From Halorubrum trapanicum (lineage in GTDB: Archaea > Halobacteriota > Halobacteria > Halobacteriales > Haloferacaceae), in contig NZ_JAGGKE010000006.1 of assembly GCF_017873555.1 (NCBI RefSeq), positions 1 to 64,000 of the forward strand: a DNA stretch of 64,000 nt, written 5' to 3'. The position numbers and the translations under genes were made by a program. Positions 18,918-27,641 of this stretch are shown one piece after another; the stretch's first letter is position 1; every line of letters starts with the position of its first letter. The notes under the pieces are model-generated. The model was not told where the DNA came from and searched no databases. It was given only the letters and a program-made list of their open reading frames with translations.

Positions 18918-20152
18918 TGTCGCGAGTCCGCGCGGCGCTCGGTATGACCCGGATCGCGGTTCGACAGCTTCGCTCCGACCGAATGCGGACCGTCTTCGCC
19001 GTGGTCGGGGTGGCGCTCGCCGTGCTCTCCGTCACGCTGCTCGCCGGCGTGGGTGCGGGCGTCGTCTCGACGGGGAACGAGATGTTCGACGAGTCGGGCC
19101 GCGACCTGTGGGTGTCCGGTGGGCCGATCGACATCGCCCCCGGCTCAGTCGGGGGGTTCCGGAACCCGATCCCGAACGCGCATCCGCTCGCGGAGGAGAT
19201 CGCTGCCCACGAGGACGTCGAGACCGCGGTTCCGATGGCGTTTCAGGTCGTCTACGTGAGCACGGACGGCGAGGGGTTCGAGACGACAGTGGGGAGCGGG
19301 GTTCCGGGGGCGGGCGGGAGTTCCGTGTCGATCCGAGAGGGAGAGGGGCTCACCGGTCCGAACACCCACTACGCGGACGGGACCTACGAGGGGGAGATGA
19401 CCCGTCAAGCGATCGTGTCCCCCGAGACCGCGGAGGAGTTCGATCTCTCGGTCGGCGACACGGTTCACGTCGGCGGCACCATCGCGAACGCTCGGCGAAA
19501 CGAGTTCGAAGTGGTCGGGATCTCGCCCACGTTCGAGAACTTCCTCGGCACCGGCACCGTGACGATCCGACTGAGCGAGCTACAGACGCTCACCGGGAAC
19601 GCGTACGACGACCGCGCGACGCTGATCACGATCCAGACGGCTCCCGGGGCGAACCCGGAGGCGGTTCGCGACGAGCTCGCCGCCGAGCACCCGGAGTACA
19701 CGTTCCGCACCAACCAGGAGCAGCTCGTCTCGCTGCTCGAACGGCAGGCCGTCGTCCTCGCGGCGGGCGTGAGTCTGGTCGGTCTCGGCGTTATCGCCGG
19801 CGGGGTCCTCTCGTTGAACGTCCTGTTGTCGATGATCTACATCCAGCGGCGGTCGCTGTCCATCCTTCGCGCAGTCGGCGCTACCCGCCGGAGCGTCGTC
19901 GGCATCGCGCTCGTCGAATCGCTGGCGATCGCCGCCGCGGGCTACCTGCTCGCGATCGCCGTGACTCCCCTCCTCGCCGGGAGTCTCAATCGAATCGCCT
20001 TCGCCGTCACGGGATTCGAGGGACTCGTCCGAGTTCCGACGTACGCCTACCTCGCGGGCGCGGGCGTCGCGTGCGGATTCGCACTCCTCGGCGGCACGCT
20101 CGGCGCGTGGCGGGTCGGCCGTGTCGCGTCCGTGAGCGCCCTCGAACGGTGA
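18914..20152 (+). CDS. FtsX-like ABC transporter permease 2
   Basis: This encodes 412 residues, starting at the ATG overlapping the previous stop (18914; a second ATG follows at 18917). An N-terminal helix (RTVFAVVGVALAVLSVTLL) is followed by a MacB-like periplasmic-type domain with the typical GSGVPG and LTGPNTHYADG stretches. Three helices follow, with the FtsX motif RRSLSILRAVGATRRSV near residue 315. It is the closer of the two permeases to canonical MacB. It probably forms the exporter with the genes at 16987 and 17688. Only 86 bases separate its stop from the SipW-type signal peptidase start, so co-transcription with the secretion locus is possible. Confidence 0.83.
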   Translation: MMSRVRAALGMTRIAVRQLRSDRMRTVFAVVGVALAVLSVTLLAGVGAGVVSTGNEMFDESGRDLWVSGGPIDIAPGSVGGFRNPIPNAHPLAEEIAAHEDVETAVPMAFQVVYVSTDGEGFETTVGSGVPGAGGSSVSIREGEGLTGPNTHYADGTYEGEMTRQAIVSPETAEEFDLSVGDTVHVGGTIANARRNEFEVVGISPTFENFLGTGTVTIRLSELQTLTGNAYDDRATLITIQTAPGANPEAVRDELAAEHPEYTFRTNQEQLVSLLERQAVVLAAGVSLVGLGVIAGGVLSLNVLLSMIYIQRRSLSILRAVGATRRSVVGIALVESLAIAAAGYLLAIAVTPLLAGSLNRIAFAVTGFEGLVRVPTYAYLAGAGVACGFALLGGTLGAWRVGRVASVSALER

Positions 20153-20238
20153 CCGCGGGACCGAGTAATTCGGCGAACGACATATAGGTGAGAGGGTCCT
20201 ACCGACGCCGTAGCGTCGACATCTCGCACGCGCCATCA

Positions 20239-21423
20239 ATGAACCTCCGATCGCTGGCCGGATCCGGTGTGACGGCCCTTCTCGTCGTCGTGATCGTCGC
20301 CATGCTCGTCGGCCAACAGCTGGGCCAGCCGATCGTTCTCGGGTTCGTGCTCACCGGCAGTATGAACGCCGAGCCCGCGAACATGGCCCCGGGCGACGGC
20401 TTCGTCGCAGTTCCGCCGTCGATCGCCGGGGACATCGAGGAGGGCGACGTCGTCACCTTCGAGGCGCGCGAGCTACAGGGTGGCGGGCTGACGACGCACC
20501 GGGTCGTCGACGAGACCGACGAGGGGTATATCACGCGCGGGGACGCGAACCCCTTCACCGATCAGGACGGTCCCGAGCCGCCGGTTCAGGAGTCGCAGAT
20601 CGTCGCGGTTGCGTTTGAGCTCAATGGTGAGGTGATCGTGATCCCGCGGATCGGACAGGTGACCTTGGCCCTTCAGGCCGGATTCTCCGCCGCCGCGTCG
20701 GCGCTCTCCGGGATCCCCGGGCTGGATGGACTCGCCGAGGGGAACGTCGGCTCGTCGATGGTCCTCGTCGGACTGCTGCTGCTCGCGTACAGTCTCGTCG
20801 CCGAGGGCGTCGGCGGCACGAGCCGCCGGTCCGACCGCGGCGATCGCTCGCGTGACCGGCGCAGCGAGATGAGTTCGGTCCTGGTTCTCGCGGTGATCCT
20901 CCTCCTCATCACCGTCCCGGCGACCGCAAGCATGGTGGTTCCGTCGGGAACGGACGACATCACGATCGTGAGTTCGCAGACGCCGAGTTCGAGCCCCACC
21001 GTCATCGAGCGCGGCGGCTCGGTCGAGTACAGCTACAACTTTACAAACGACGGTATCATACCTCGGATCGCGACTGTCAACGCGGCCAGTACCGGCGTCG
21101 ATGTCGCGAACAGCTCGCTCATCGCGAATCGGGGTGAGACTGCCTCAACGACAGTTACCATCCACGCGCCCGAAGAGACGGGAGCGTACGTTCGGTCGGT
21201 CTCCGAGTGGCAGTACGTCCAGTTCCTCCCGGCGCCGGTCATCCTCTCGCTTCACGCGGTCCACCCGTTCGTCGCTGTCGCCGCCATCAATGCGGTTATC
21301 GTCGCGGTGGTTACTGCGGTGTACGTGTCCGCCGTCGGACTCTCGCCGTTTCGGTTCCGTGACCGGGAACGCGAGCTGTCGTTTTCTGACCGTCTTCGAC
21401 GGATACTCCGGCGGTGGCGGTGA
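20239..21423 (+). CDS. Type I signal peptidase, archaeal SipW type, with C-terminal extension
   Basis: This encodes 394 residues from ATG 20239; an upstream ATG at 20188 adds a basic leader before the first helix and is less likely. After a membrane helix comes TGSM with the nucleophile Ser41. The family boxes GDVVTFE, TTHRVVDE and the region YITRGDANPF follow. Archaeal/SipW enzymes use a His rather than the bacterial Lys as base, and the His of THRV fits. A second helix pair and an extracellular domain (about 230-335, with CARDB-like phrases) extend the protein beyond the usual roughly 200 residues. It probably removes signal peptides from the SipW-type proteins encoded at 22579, 23373, 24183 and 26549. 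Confidence 0.85.
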   Translation: MNLRSLAGSGVTALLVVVIVAMLVGQQLGQPIVLGFVLTGSMNAEPANMAPGDGFVAVPPSIAGDIEEGDVVTFEARELQGGGLTTHRVVDETDEGYITRGDANPFTDQDGPEPPVQESQIVAVAFELNGEVIVIPRIGQVTLALQAGFSAAASALSGIPGLDGLAEGNVGSSMVLVGLLLLAYSLVAEGVGGTSRRSDRGDRSRDRRSEMSSVLVLAVILLLITVPATASMVVPSGTDDITIVSSQTPSSSPTVIERGGSVEYSYNFTNDGIIPRIATVNAASTGVDVANSSLIANRGETASTTVTIHAPEETGAYVRSVSEWQYVQFLPAPVILSLHAVHPFVAVAAINAVIVAVVTAVYVSAVGLSPFRFRDRERELSFSDRLRRILRRWR

Positions 21424-21444
21424 CCGCTCCGCCGCCCGGATCGA

Positions 21445-22401
21445 TCACACGCCGATCGCCAGTCGAACGTTCCAGCCGGTGAGCAACAGCCCGACTCCGG
21501 TCGCGACCACCGGGGGCCAGTAGTACGAGAACCGTTCGCGCCGTCGCGCGCCCTGGACGCTGACCGAGATCAACACGAGTAACACGAGCAGCTTCAACAG
21601 GAGAAATCCGGGGATTCCGCCGGCGCTCAACAACCCGTCGACGACTGGGTTCGCCTCGACGAATCCCGGACCCGCGAGCGTCGCGTACAGCGTGGAGACG
21701 ACGTCGCCGACCCCGTACGTGAGCGCGGCGAGAAACCAGAGGGCGTAGAACTCGCGGGACCGGGTTCGGTACAGCGGTTCGCCTGCGTTGAGGTCCGGTG
21801 AATCGACAGCCGTTGTTCGCGACACGATCTCCGCCTCGCTTCCGCCGTCTCCCTGACCCGCATCCGGGTCGTCGATCGCCGCGAGCAGCGTGTCGATCTG
21901 CCGACGCCGGGCGGCGATCTCGCCGGTCAGCTCTCGGTAGCGCTCGTCGTCTGCCAACTTCGCGTCGTCCCGCCGCCGCTCCATCCCTCTGCGCCGCGCC
22001 ACGAGCGAGAGGTACGTGTCGACCGCGCTCGAAACGGCGCCGCGGTCGGCGAGACGTGCGACCGTCTCGCGGAGTTCGCCACGATCGATCGGTCGCGGTA
22101 CGTACTCGTCGATATCGAGTCGAAACACGTCGTTCCCGACGCGACCCCCCGAGAGAAGCCCGACCTGACAGTCGAGGTTTCGGGCGCGCAGTCGACCGAG
22201 AAGCTCCTCGGCCGGCGGGTCGGTGAGCTCGCCGTCGAGGAGGACGACGTCGACCCCGTCGAGCGCGTCGAGCGCGTCGAGCGCGCACTCGCTGTCGCCC
22301 GCGATACGGACGCTGTGTCCCTCCAGCCAGCCGGCGTACTTCTCGGCCTGCTCGCTGTTTCCTTCGACTATCAGGACCGTCACGTCGGTGTCACGGGGCA
22401 T
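21445..22401 (-). CDS. Receiver-like/HalX protein fused to a DUF5658-like membrane domain
   Basis: This encodes 318 residues. Residues 8-120 form a response-regulator receiver fold (TVLIVEGNSEQA start; VVLLDGEL holds the likely phospho-acceptor Asp at about 55). Residues 125-170 are a charged helical region typical of haloarchaeal HalX domains. Residues 215-318 contain three to four helices with YGVGDVVSTLYA and VEANPVVDGLL, characteristic of the DUF5658 membrane family. A receiver tethered to a membrane domain instead of a DNA-binding domain is unusual. It is convergent with the signal peptidase gene and may tie a two-component signal to this locus. No cognate kinase is visible. Confidence 0.7.
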   Translation of the reverse strand: MPRDTDVTVLIVEGNSEQAEKYAGWLEGHSVRIAGDSECALDALDALDGVDVVLLDGELTDPPAEELLGRLRARNLDCQVGLLSGGRVGNDVFRLDIDEYVPRPIDRGELRETVARLADRGAVSSAVDTYLSLVARRRGMERRRDDAKLADDERYRELTGEIAARRRQIDTLLAAIDDPDAGQGDGGSEAEIVSRTTAVDSPDLNAGEPLYRTRSREFYALWFLAALTYGVGDVVSTLYATLAGPGFVEANPVVDGLLSAGGIPGFLLLKLLVLLVLISVSVQGARRRERFSYYWPPVVATGVGLLLTGWNVRLAIGV

Positions 22402-22578
22402 CCCACTCCTCTCTTACTTGCGTTGCCGGAGCCATAAGACCGCGGGAACCGGTCGGGTAAGGAGCCAACGACACCCCTACGAGGTGTCGGACGATGTGAG
22501 CACCGTGAGGAACAGGTCGCCGTTTTGAGACAGATAATCGATCCTGACGGAGTCAAGAACGACCGAGGGCTATCGAGT

Positions 22579-23157
22579 TCAGCTGTCGGTCGCCTCAGCG
22601 CTGATCGTGAGAGTGAACGTCGCGTCGTCGTTGAAGTCCGAGATGTCTCCGTTGAGCAGGTCGATTTCGGCCCCGAAGTTGACCGCCTCTCCGCTGTCGA
22701 GGCTCGTGTCGTAGTAGTCGTCCGAGAGGATGTTGGTGTCTCCTGTCGCCGCAATCGTCTCACCGTTGGCGACGATGCCGAACGCCTCTTCATGATCTGC
22801 GTTGGCGTCGTCGGACCCCGTACCGGTCACATCGACCGTAAATGTGATCGAGTCGACCGTCTGCGTTCCGTTGTTGGTGACGGCGACCAGTTCTTCGAAC
22901 GTCGTCACGGCATTCTGGTTGAGTCCGTTCCCGTCCGCGTCACCAAGTGTGAGCTGGATCGTGTCGCCCGAATCGTCGACGTACGGGCCGTCCTCGTTGA
23001 CAGGCGTGAGTGCCAGGAGCGCGTCCGCGTCGCCCGTGGTCTCCACGGAGACCGTCCGCTGGGCCTCTACCGTGTCGAACGCGCCGGTACCCAGGATTGC
23101 GCCGCCGCCAGCAACCAATCCGCCCAGTCCGATCAGGACGCTACGTCTGCTTGCCAT
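22579..23157 (-). CDS. SipW-type secreted protein, DUF1102-like (paralogue 1)
   Basis: This encodes 192 residues from ATG 23157; the frame is open further upstream without a plausible start. The N-terminus MASRRSVLIGLGGLVAGGG is a twin-arginine or SipW-type signal leading to TGAFDTVEAQRTVSV, the typical DUF1102 beginning. The remainder is a beta-rich acidic domain containing FEELVAVTNNGTQTVDSI, which aligns by eye with the proteins at 23373 and 24183. These families accompany dedicated SipW-type signal peptidases and recall bacterial TasA/camelysin fibre proteins. It is probably secreted and may polymerise. The gene diverges from 23373 across a 215-bp promoter region. Confidence 0.72.
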   Translation of the reverse strand: MASRRSVLIGLGGLVAGGGAILGTGAFDTVEAQRTVSVETTGDADALLALTPVNEDGPYVDDSGDTIQLTLGDADGNGLNQNAVTTFEELVAVTNNGTQTVDSITFTVDVTGTGSDDANADHEEAFGIVANGETIAATGDTNILSDDYYDTSLDSGEAVNFGAEIDLLNGDISDFNDDATFTLTISAEATDS

Positions 23158-23372
23158 ACCTGTCCTCTGTGGCCTACCCACTTTGTATTGAGTCGCTTGA
23201 ACCGTCGCAAGCCGATCCGAACCGCGGTATCGATGGGCTTGAACCGCGTATCGCGGTGGCTGAACGGCCGGATGATTTCCGGGATTCCGCGGTCGCCGCG
23301 GAAAGCCCGTCAATACAAAGCCGTCGAGCGACGAGGGGCTGACACGGGCGCGTTTCCGCGCCGAACCCCAAG

Positions 23373-23939
23373 ATGCCCACGCGACGACAGACCGCACTCG
23401 GCCTCGGCTCGATGGCGCTCGGCAGCGCCGTCGTCAGCTCCGCGTCCTTTCTCTCGGAAACGACTGCGGCGGCAGACCTCCGGGTCGTCGTCTCCTCGGA
23501 ACTCTCGCTCACGCCCGGCCGTGCCGGCGAGGAATACGTCCGAACCGACGACGACGGCGAGGTCGAGGCGATCGTGATCGAGCACCTGAACCAGCGGGCG
23601 ATCTCGCAGTTCGAGGAGCTGGTCGAGGTGACGAACAACGGCGACGTGCCGTACGACCGGCTCGCCTTCTCGTTTTCCGCGGCGGGCGATGACCCCGACG
23701 CGTCGAGCGTTGCGGTCGCGGAGACGCTCCGGGTGGTCTCCGCCGACGAGCCGACGGGGACGGACGCGCAGGGACGGACGACGGTGCTCGCGGACTCCGG
23801 CGAGACGTTCGATGCCGGCGACGTAGTCACGTTCGGACTGGTCGTGAACCTGATCCCCGACGACGCGCCCGGCAACCTCGAAGAACTCCCCGAGCAGTCG
23901 AGCGTCACGCTGGAGATCGCCGCGATCGACGAGGAGTAA
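23373..23939 (+). CDS. SipW-type secreted protein (paralogue 2)
   Basis: This encodes 188 residues. The signal MPTRRQTALGLGSMALGSAV precedes SSASFLSETTAAADLRV. The mature part starts LRVVVSSELSLTPG, comparable to FQVYTVQELNVTRG in the protein at 24183. It contains FEELVEVTNNGDVPYDRLAF, shared with the 22579 product. A single beta-sandwich of TasA-like size is expected. It lacks Cys residues and membrane segments after the signal. The N-terminal form and the nearby signal peptidase suggest co-export with its paralogues. Whether it forms fibres is inference. Confidence 0.68.
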   Translation: MPTRRQTALGLGSMALGSAVVSSASFLSETTAAADLRVVVSSELSLTPGRAGEEYVRTDDDGEVEAIVIEHLNQRAISQFEELVEVTNNGDVPYDRLAFSFSAAGDDPDASSVAVAETLRVVSADEPTGTDAQGRTTVLADSGETFDAGDVVTFGLVVNLIPDDAPGNLEELPEQSSVTLEIAAIDEE

Positions 23940-24182
23940 CTGCGATCTGATACTTTTGGCGCTGGACGGATCTCTCAATGTTTGGTAGCACGGACCACGA
24001 ATTGACACCATGCGCTATCATACCGTTAGCGTCTGCCGATTTCCTGTGTGGATCTGGTCTCGTCAAGCACCGCTTGAAGCCGCTTCCGAGTCCGGATCTG
24101 GATTCAAGCCCCTCCTTCGATCGTTTCAGGTAAGCTAATACTAAGTGGATACCTCCGTATGAGGTGAGTAGGTGGAAGCTAT

Positions 24183-24917
24183 ATGGTCAAGCGACGCAGC
24201 ATGGTGGTCGGTCTCGGGGCGTTGGCAACAGGAAGCGGCGCGGTCTTCTCGTCGGCGGCACTACAGAGTACGAGTGCGAGCAACGCCTCGTTCCAAGTGT
24301 ACACCGTTCAGGAGCTGAACGTCACGCGCGGTAGTAGCGATTACGACCGGGAAGACAACAATATCTCGAAGGCAAGTGACCTCCCGCAGGCCGATGTCGA
24401 CGGCGACACGCAAGGCGATGATCTCAGTGTTAATGTGGCGACGAAAAACAACGCCTCCAGCCAGTCGTTGGCTCACTTGCTCGACGTGGAAAACAACGGC
24501 ACGGAACCCGTCAACGTGGCCTTCGGATTCAGTACGTTCGGCAGCATCGTCGTCGACGGTGATTCGACAAATCCCGGAGACGGCGAAGTCACAGAGGATC
24601 AGGTTCAGGGAATGTACAGTTTCCAGGTAAACACGAGCGACTCATCTGACGGGATCAACAGTGATAACGGAACGGACATCTCCCCCGGGACCTCAAATGC
24701 GAAGGACGCCCCTCAGAATTATAAAACGATCCCGGCTGGTGAGACGTTGGCGGTCGACCTCGTCGTCGACGCACCAAGTGAGGTCGTCTCGGCTATCAAT
24801 CAGGCGTCGGATCCAAGTGGCAACCCGTTCGACAAGGAAAGCCAGGCCAACACGACACTCGTCAATGAGATCCTCGTCGGAACCGAGAGTGACCTAACGA
24901 GTACGGGTAATCAATAA
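24183..24917 (+). CDS. SipW-type secreted protein (paralogue 3)
   Basis: This encodes 244 residues. The signal MVKRRSMVVGLGALATGSGA runs into VFSSAALQSTSAS. The mature protein is Asn/Asp/Ser/Thr-rich, with several sequons and a beta-sandwich-like pattern including LAHLLDVENNGTEPVNVAFG, homologous by eye to the FEELVxVTNNG segments in 22579 and 23373. It is longer than its paralogues because of an inserted Gly/Asn/Asp-rich loop region (about residues 120-190). Codon and base composition are slightly more AT-rich than in the neighbours. It is a likely substrate of the signal peptidase at 20239. A 243-bp spacer upstream gives it its own promoter. Confidence 0.68.
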   Translation: MVKRRSMVVGLGALATGSGAVFSSAALQSTSASNASFQVYTVQELNVTRGSSDYDREDNNISKASDLPQADVDGDTQGDDLSVNVATKNNASSQSLAHLLDVENNGTEPVNVAFGFSTFGSIVVDGDSTNPGDGEVTEDQVQGMYSFQVNTSDSSDGINSDNGTDISPGTSNAKDAPQNYKTIPAGETLAVDLVVDAPSEVVSAINQASDPSGNPFDKESQANTTLVNEILVGTESDLTSTGNQ

Positions 24918-25020
24918 TCGGCAACCGGCTCATGACATCGTTTCTCGGATTGAACTGTTCGATTTGACTCCTTCACCCTGACGTGTTCCAACACGACGCC
25001 AGACGACGACGATCACGCGC

Positions 25021-25560
25021 ATGATCAGCCGACGACAACATCTTTTCCGAATCGGCGCGACGGCGAGCATTCTCGTCTCGGGATGTCTCGGTGGCGACGA
25101 CAGGGAACTGCCCGGGATGGACTCTGATGGAGATTCACAGCCCCGCGAGGTCGTCATCACGTACGACGAGGCGCTCACCGCTCGCAACGACGCCGTAGCT
25201 GCGCGCGACGAGGGGATCACGGCGTTCAACGAGAACGCGTACGCCGACGCGATCGACGCCATCGAGACCGCGCGCTCCGGCTGCGAAGACGCCGAGGACG
25301 GGTTCGCTGAGGCTGCCGACCTCGCAGCCGAAATCGAAGAAGAGACGGCGGCCGGAATCTGCGAGACCGCCGTCGACGAGACCGCGCTTCAGGCGGACGC
25401 CACCGACGCGGCGCTCTCGGCCGCACAGGCCGCTCGTGACGGCGCCGACGCGGAGACGATCAACGGTCACATCGAGCGGTTCCGGTCGCTCCGCGAGGAC
25501 GCCGCAGCGCTTACGGTCGAGGACACGGACGCCGTCGCGAGCGCCCTCGGACTGGAGTGA
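25021..25560 (+). CDS. Tat-exported helical lipoprotein, function unknown
   Basis: This encodes 179 residues. The twin-arginine motif SRRQHLF and a lipobox LVSGC (Cys22) predict Tat export and lipid anchoring. After an acidic Asp/Gly linker, residues 45-179 are almost wholly alpha-helical, with Ala/Glu/Asp heptad-like repeats (YDEALTARNDAVAARDEGI; YADAIDAIETA) and two Cys at about 81 and 118 that could form a disulfide. The fold resembles helical-hairpin surface lipoproteins. It lies among the SipW-type proteins on the same strand and may be an accessory anchor. I cannot assign a family. Confidence 0.65.
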   Translation: MISRRQHLFRIGATASILVSGCLGGDDRELPGMDSDGDSQPREVVITYDEALTARNDAVAARDEGITAFNENAYADAIDAIETARSGCEDAEDGFAEAADLAAEIEEETAAGICETAVDETALQADATDAALSAAQAARDGADAETINGHIERFRSLREDAAALTVEDTDAVASALGLE

Positions 25561-25785
25561 CTCGCGCACGAGGGCGAGCGGAATACCCGAATAATTATAC
25601 TGGTTCGAACTAGTCACTCCGATAGCATGTGTGGGAGCATGAGCCGACGGCCGGTCTGGAGACTGCGTTCCGTTATCGACCCCGCCGATCCCCGAAGCGT
25701 CCGGACGGAGACGCGCTGATGTCGCACCCGACACCGATCGCTGGAGCGCTCAGCCTGATGCGTTCGTCGCCGGAGGTGCCGTGAC

Positions 25786-26331
25786 GTGTCGCTCGACGAC
25801 CAGCGGAAGTACACGCCGCCCGAGCAAGACGAGATATACGACCTGTTGAGCAACCACCGCCGGCGGTACGTGATCCACTTCTGTAAGCAGGCGGACGGCC
25901 CCGTGTCGCTCTCGGACCTCGCGGAGCGGGTCGCGGCGCGCGAGCAGGACAAGTCCGTCTCGGAGCTCACGTCGAGCGAGCGCAAGCGCGTGTACACCTC
26001 GCTCCAACAGACGCACCTCGATCGGCTGGCGGAGGCGGACATGGTGGAGTACGACGGCCGCGAGGTCGAACTCACCGAGAACGCCACCGAACTCGACGTC
26101 TACCTCGACGTCGTCCCCGAGGGGTCGATCCCGTGGGGGGTCTACTACTTGGGACTCTCGCTCCTCGCCGTCGTCGTCCTCGGCGGCGTCTGGATCGGGT
26201 TCGTCCCCACGGAGCCGGTCCCGGAACTCGGGTGGGCGGCCATCGTCGTCGCGGTGTTCTTGGCCTCCTCTGTCGCACAGGTGATACAGAACCGGCGGTA
26301 CCGCCTCGGCGACATCGACGAACCGCCGTGA
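25786..26331 (+). CDS. Winged-helix membrane protein, DUF7344-like
   Basis: This encodes 181 residues from a GTG at 25786. Residues 12-100 form a haloarchaeal winged-helix domain (YDLLSNHRRRYVIHFC, then VYTSLQQTHLDRLAEADMVE, the recognition and wing region of the DUF7344 type). Two membrane helices follow (about 117-137 and 148-168), ending in a basic QNRRYRLGD tail. It is probably a membrane-bound transcriptional regulator. Related genes are typical companions of SipW/DUF5305-type clusters, so control of this locus is plausible. Confidence 0.7.
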   Translation: MSLDDQRKYTPPEQDEIYDLLSNHRRRYVIHFCKQADGPVSLSDLAERVAAREQDKSVSELTSSERKRVYTSLQQTHLDRLAEADMVEYDGREVELTENATELDVYLDVVPEGSIPWGVYYLGLSLLAVVVLGGVWIGFVPTEPVPELGWAAIVVAVFLASSVAQVIQNRRYRLGDIDEPP

Positions 26332-26548
26332 GCACCGCTGGCTGCGGCACGGGACCTTTCGGAGCCGGAGGCCTGCTCGCCGCCCGTCACCCACGAAAGC
26401 ACAGCAATACTATACGTCCGCAGAACTAACTCTTCGTCCGAGAGACACCTGCTGATCGCAGATCAGCCCACCGACGACGGGGCGATACCGTCCCCGTGTG
26501 GCCGGTGACATCGGGCGAACGGACGCGAAAGACCAAACGGGGGTCAAC

Positions 26549-27595
26549 ATGGGACGAAAACGTCGACGCAGTCGGGGGGGCGAGAGCGGCCGCGTGAGCC
26601 GCCGGGCCGTCCTCGGTGTGCTGGTGGTCGGAGCGGGCGGCGCTGCCGGCGTCCAGAGTACCGGAGCCTTCTCGTCGGTCACCGGCAGCCGCCAGTTCAG
26701 CGTCGGCACCGCCGCCGACGAAAACGCCCTTCTCGGGATCGAGCCGGCCGCTCCCACCGGCGACACGGGCGAGACGGTACGGCTGTTCACGGTCACGAAT
26801 CGGTTCGACGAAGCGCTCGTCCTCGACCGCGTCGGCGTGCGCTCGTCCGGATCGCTCGGGATCGGGCGGAGCGACCTCCAGATCGATCGGCGGACGCTCC
26901 AACCGGGCGGGACGACCGATATCGCCGCCGGACTTTCGTGTTCGTCGGACACCACCGACGACGTCGAGATCGCGATCCGCGCGGCGACGAGCGACCGCGA
27001 TGAGTCGGTGGAACTGGTCCGGTCGACATCCGTCACGTGTGAAGCCGCCGCGTCCTGTCTCACCGGCCCGGAGATCGAACTGGAATCGGAGACGGTGCCC
27101 TGTATCGATGTCCACCTCCGAGGCGGCGGAGAAGTCGATATCGAGGCCGAGGGGAGTACCGTCGACGGCGACGCCGCGGTCACGCTCGGCGGCGGGGGAG
27201 AGGTCGCAGTCGGACTCGAAGGGAGCCGGATCCGCGGCGACCTCCGGATCGAGATCCGCGGCGGCGGGTCGGTCGACCTTTCGCTGGCGGACAGCGAGAT
27301 CGACGGCGCGGTCCGGATCGACACGCCGGGCGGTGCCGAAGTCGAAGTCGAGATGGAGAATTCGACGATCGGCGGCGGCATCTCCATGAACCTCGGTGGC
27401 GGCGGCACGGTCGGTCTCTCGATGGAGGACAGCGAGATCGGCGACGACACCGAGATCACCACGGGCGGCGGCAGCGAAGTCGGCGTCGAGATGGAAGGGA
27501 GTCAGATCCGCGGCGACCTCGCCGTCGACTCCGGCGGCGGCAGCGAGGTCGAGGTCGAAACGGAAGACAGCGTGATCGAAGGTGACCGTCCCTGA
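26549..27595 (+). CDS. SipW-type secreted protein with predicted beta-solenoid repeats
   Basis: This encodes 348 residues from ATG 26549; a GTG at 26498 in the same frame is possible. A basic leader and SRRAVLGVLVVGAGGAA signal lead to STGAFSSVTGSRQFSV, matching the DUF1102-like start of the 22579 product. Residues about 60-185 form a beta domain with four Cys. Residues 195-348 are at least six imperfect repeats of 22-26 residues with the pattern GGGxVxVxxEgSxIxGD and alternating hydrophobic positions. This predicts a right-handed beta-helix, as in polymer-forming or autotransporter-type stalks. A secreted polymeric surface role is likely; the partner is unknown. Confidence 0.72.
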   Translation: MGRKRRRSRGGESGRVSRRAVLGVLVVGAGGAAGVQSTGAFSSVTGSRQFSVGTAADENALLGIEPAAPTGDTGETVRLFTVTNRFDEALVLDRVGVRSSGSLGIGRSDLQIDRRTLQPGGTTDIAAGLSCSSDTTDDVEIAIRAATSDRDESVELVRSTSVTCEAAASCLTGPEIELESETVPCIDVHLRGGGEVDIEAEGSTVDGDAAVTLGGGGEVAVGLEGSRIRGDLRIEIRGGGSVDLSLADSEIDGAVRIDTPGGAEVEVEMENSTIGGGISMNLGGGGTVGLSMEDSEIGDDTEITTGGGSEVGVEMEGSQIRGDLAVDSGGGSEVEVETEDSVIEGDRP

Positions 27596-27641
27596 CGCCC
27601 GAGCCGGCGCGGAACGTGGCCGTCCGTCGGGCGCGGCGTCC

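Noticed and set aside
25627-25784. Two tiny ORFs (30 and 22 codons, overlapping) before the DUF7344-like gene
   Set aside because: They have no recognisable product or conservation evidence and could be chance or leader sequence. A coupled-leader role was considered but cannot be supported.
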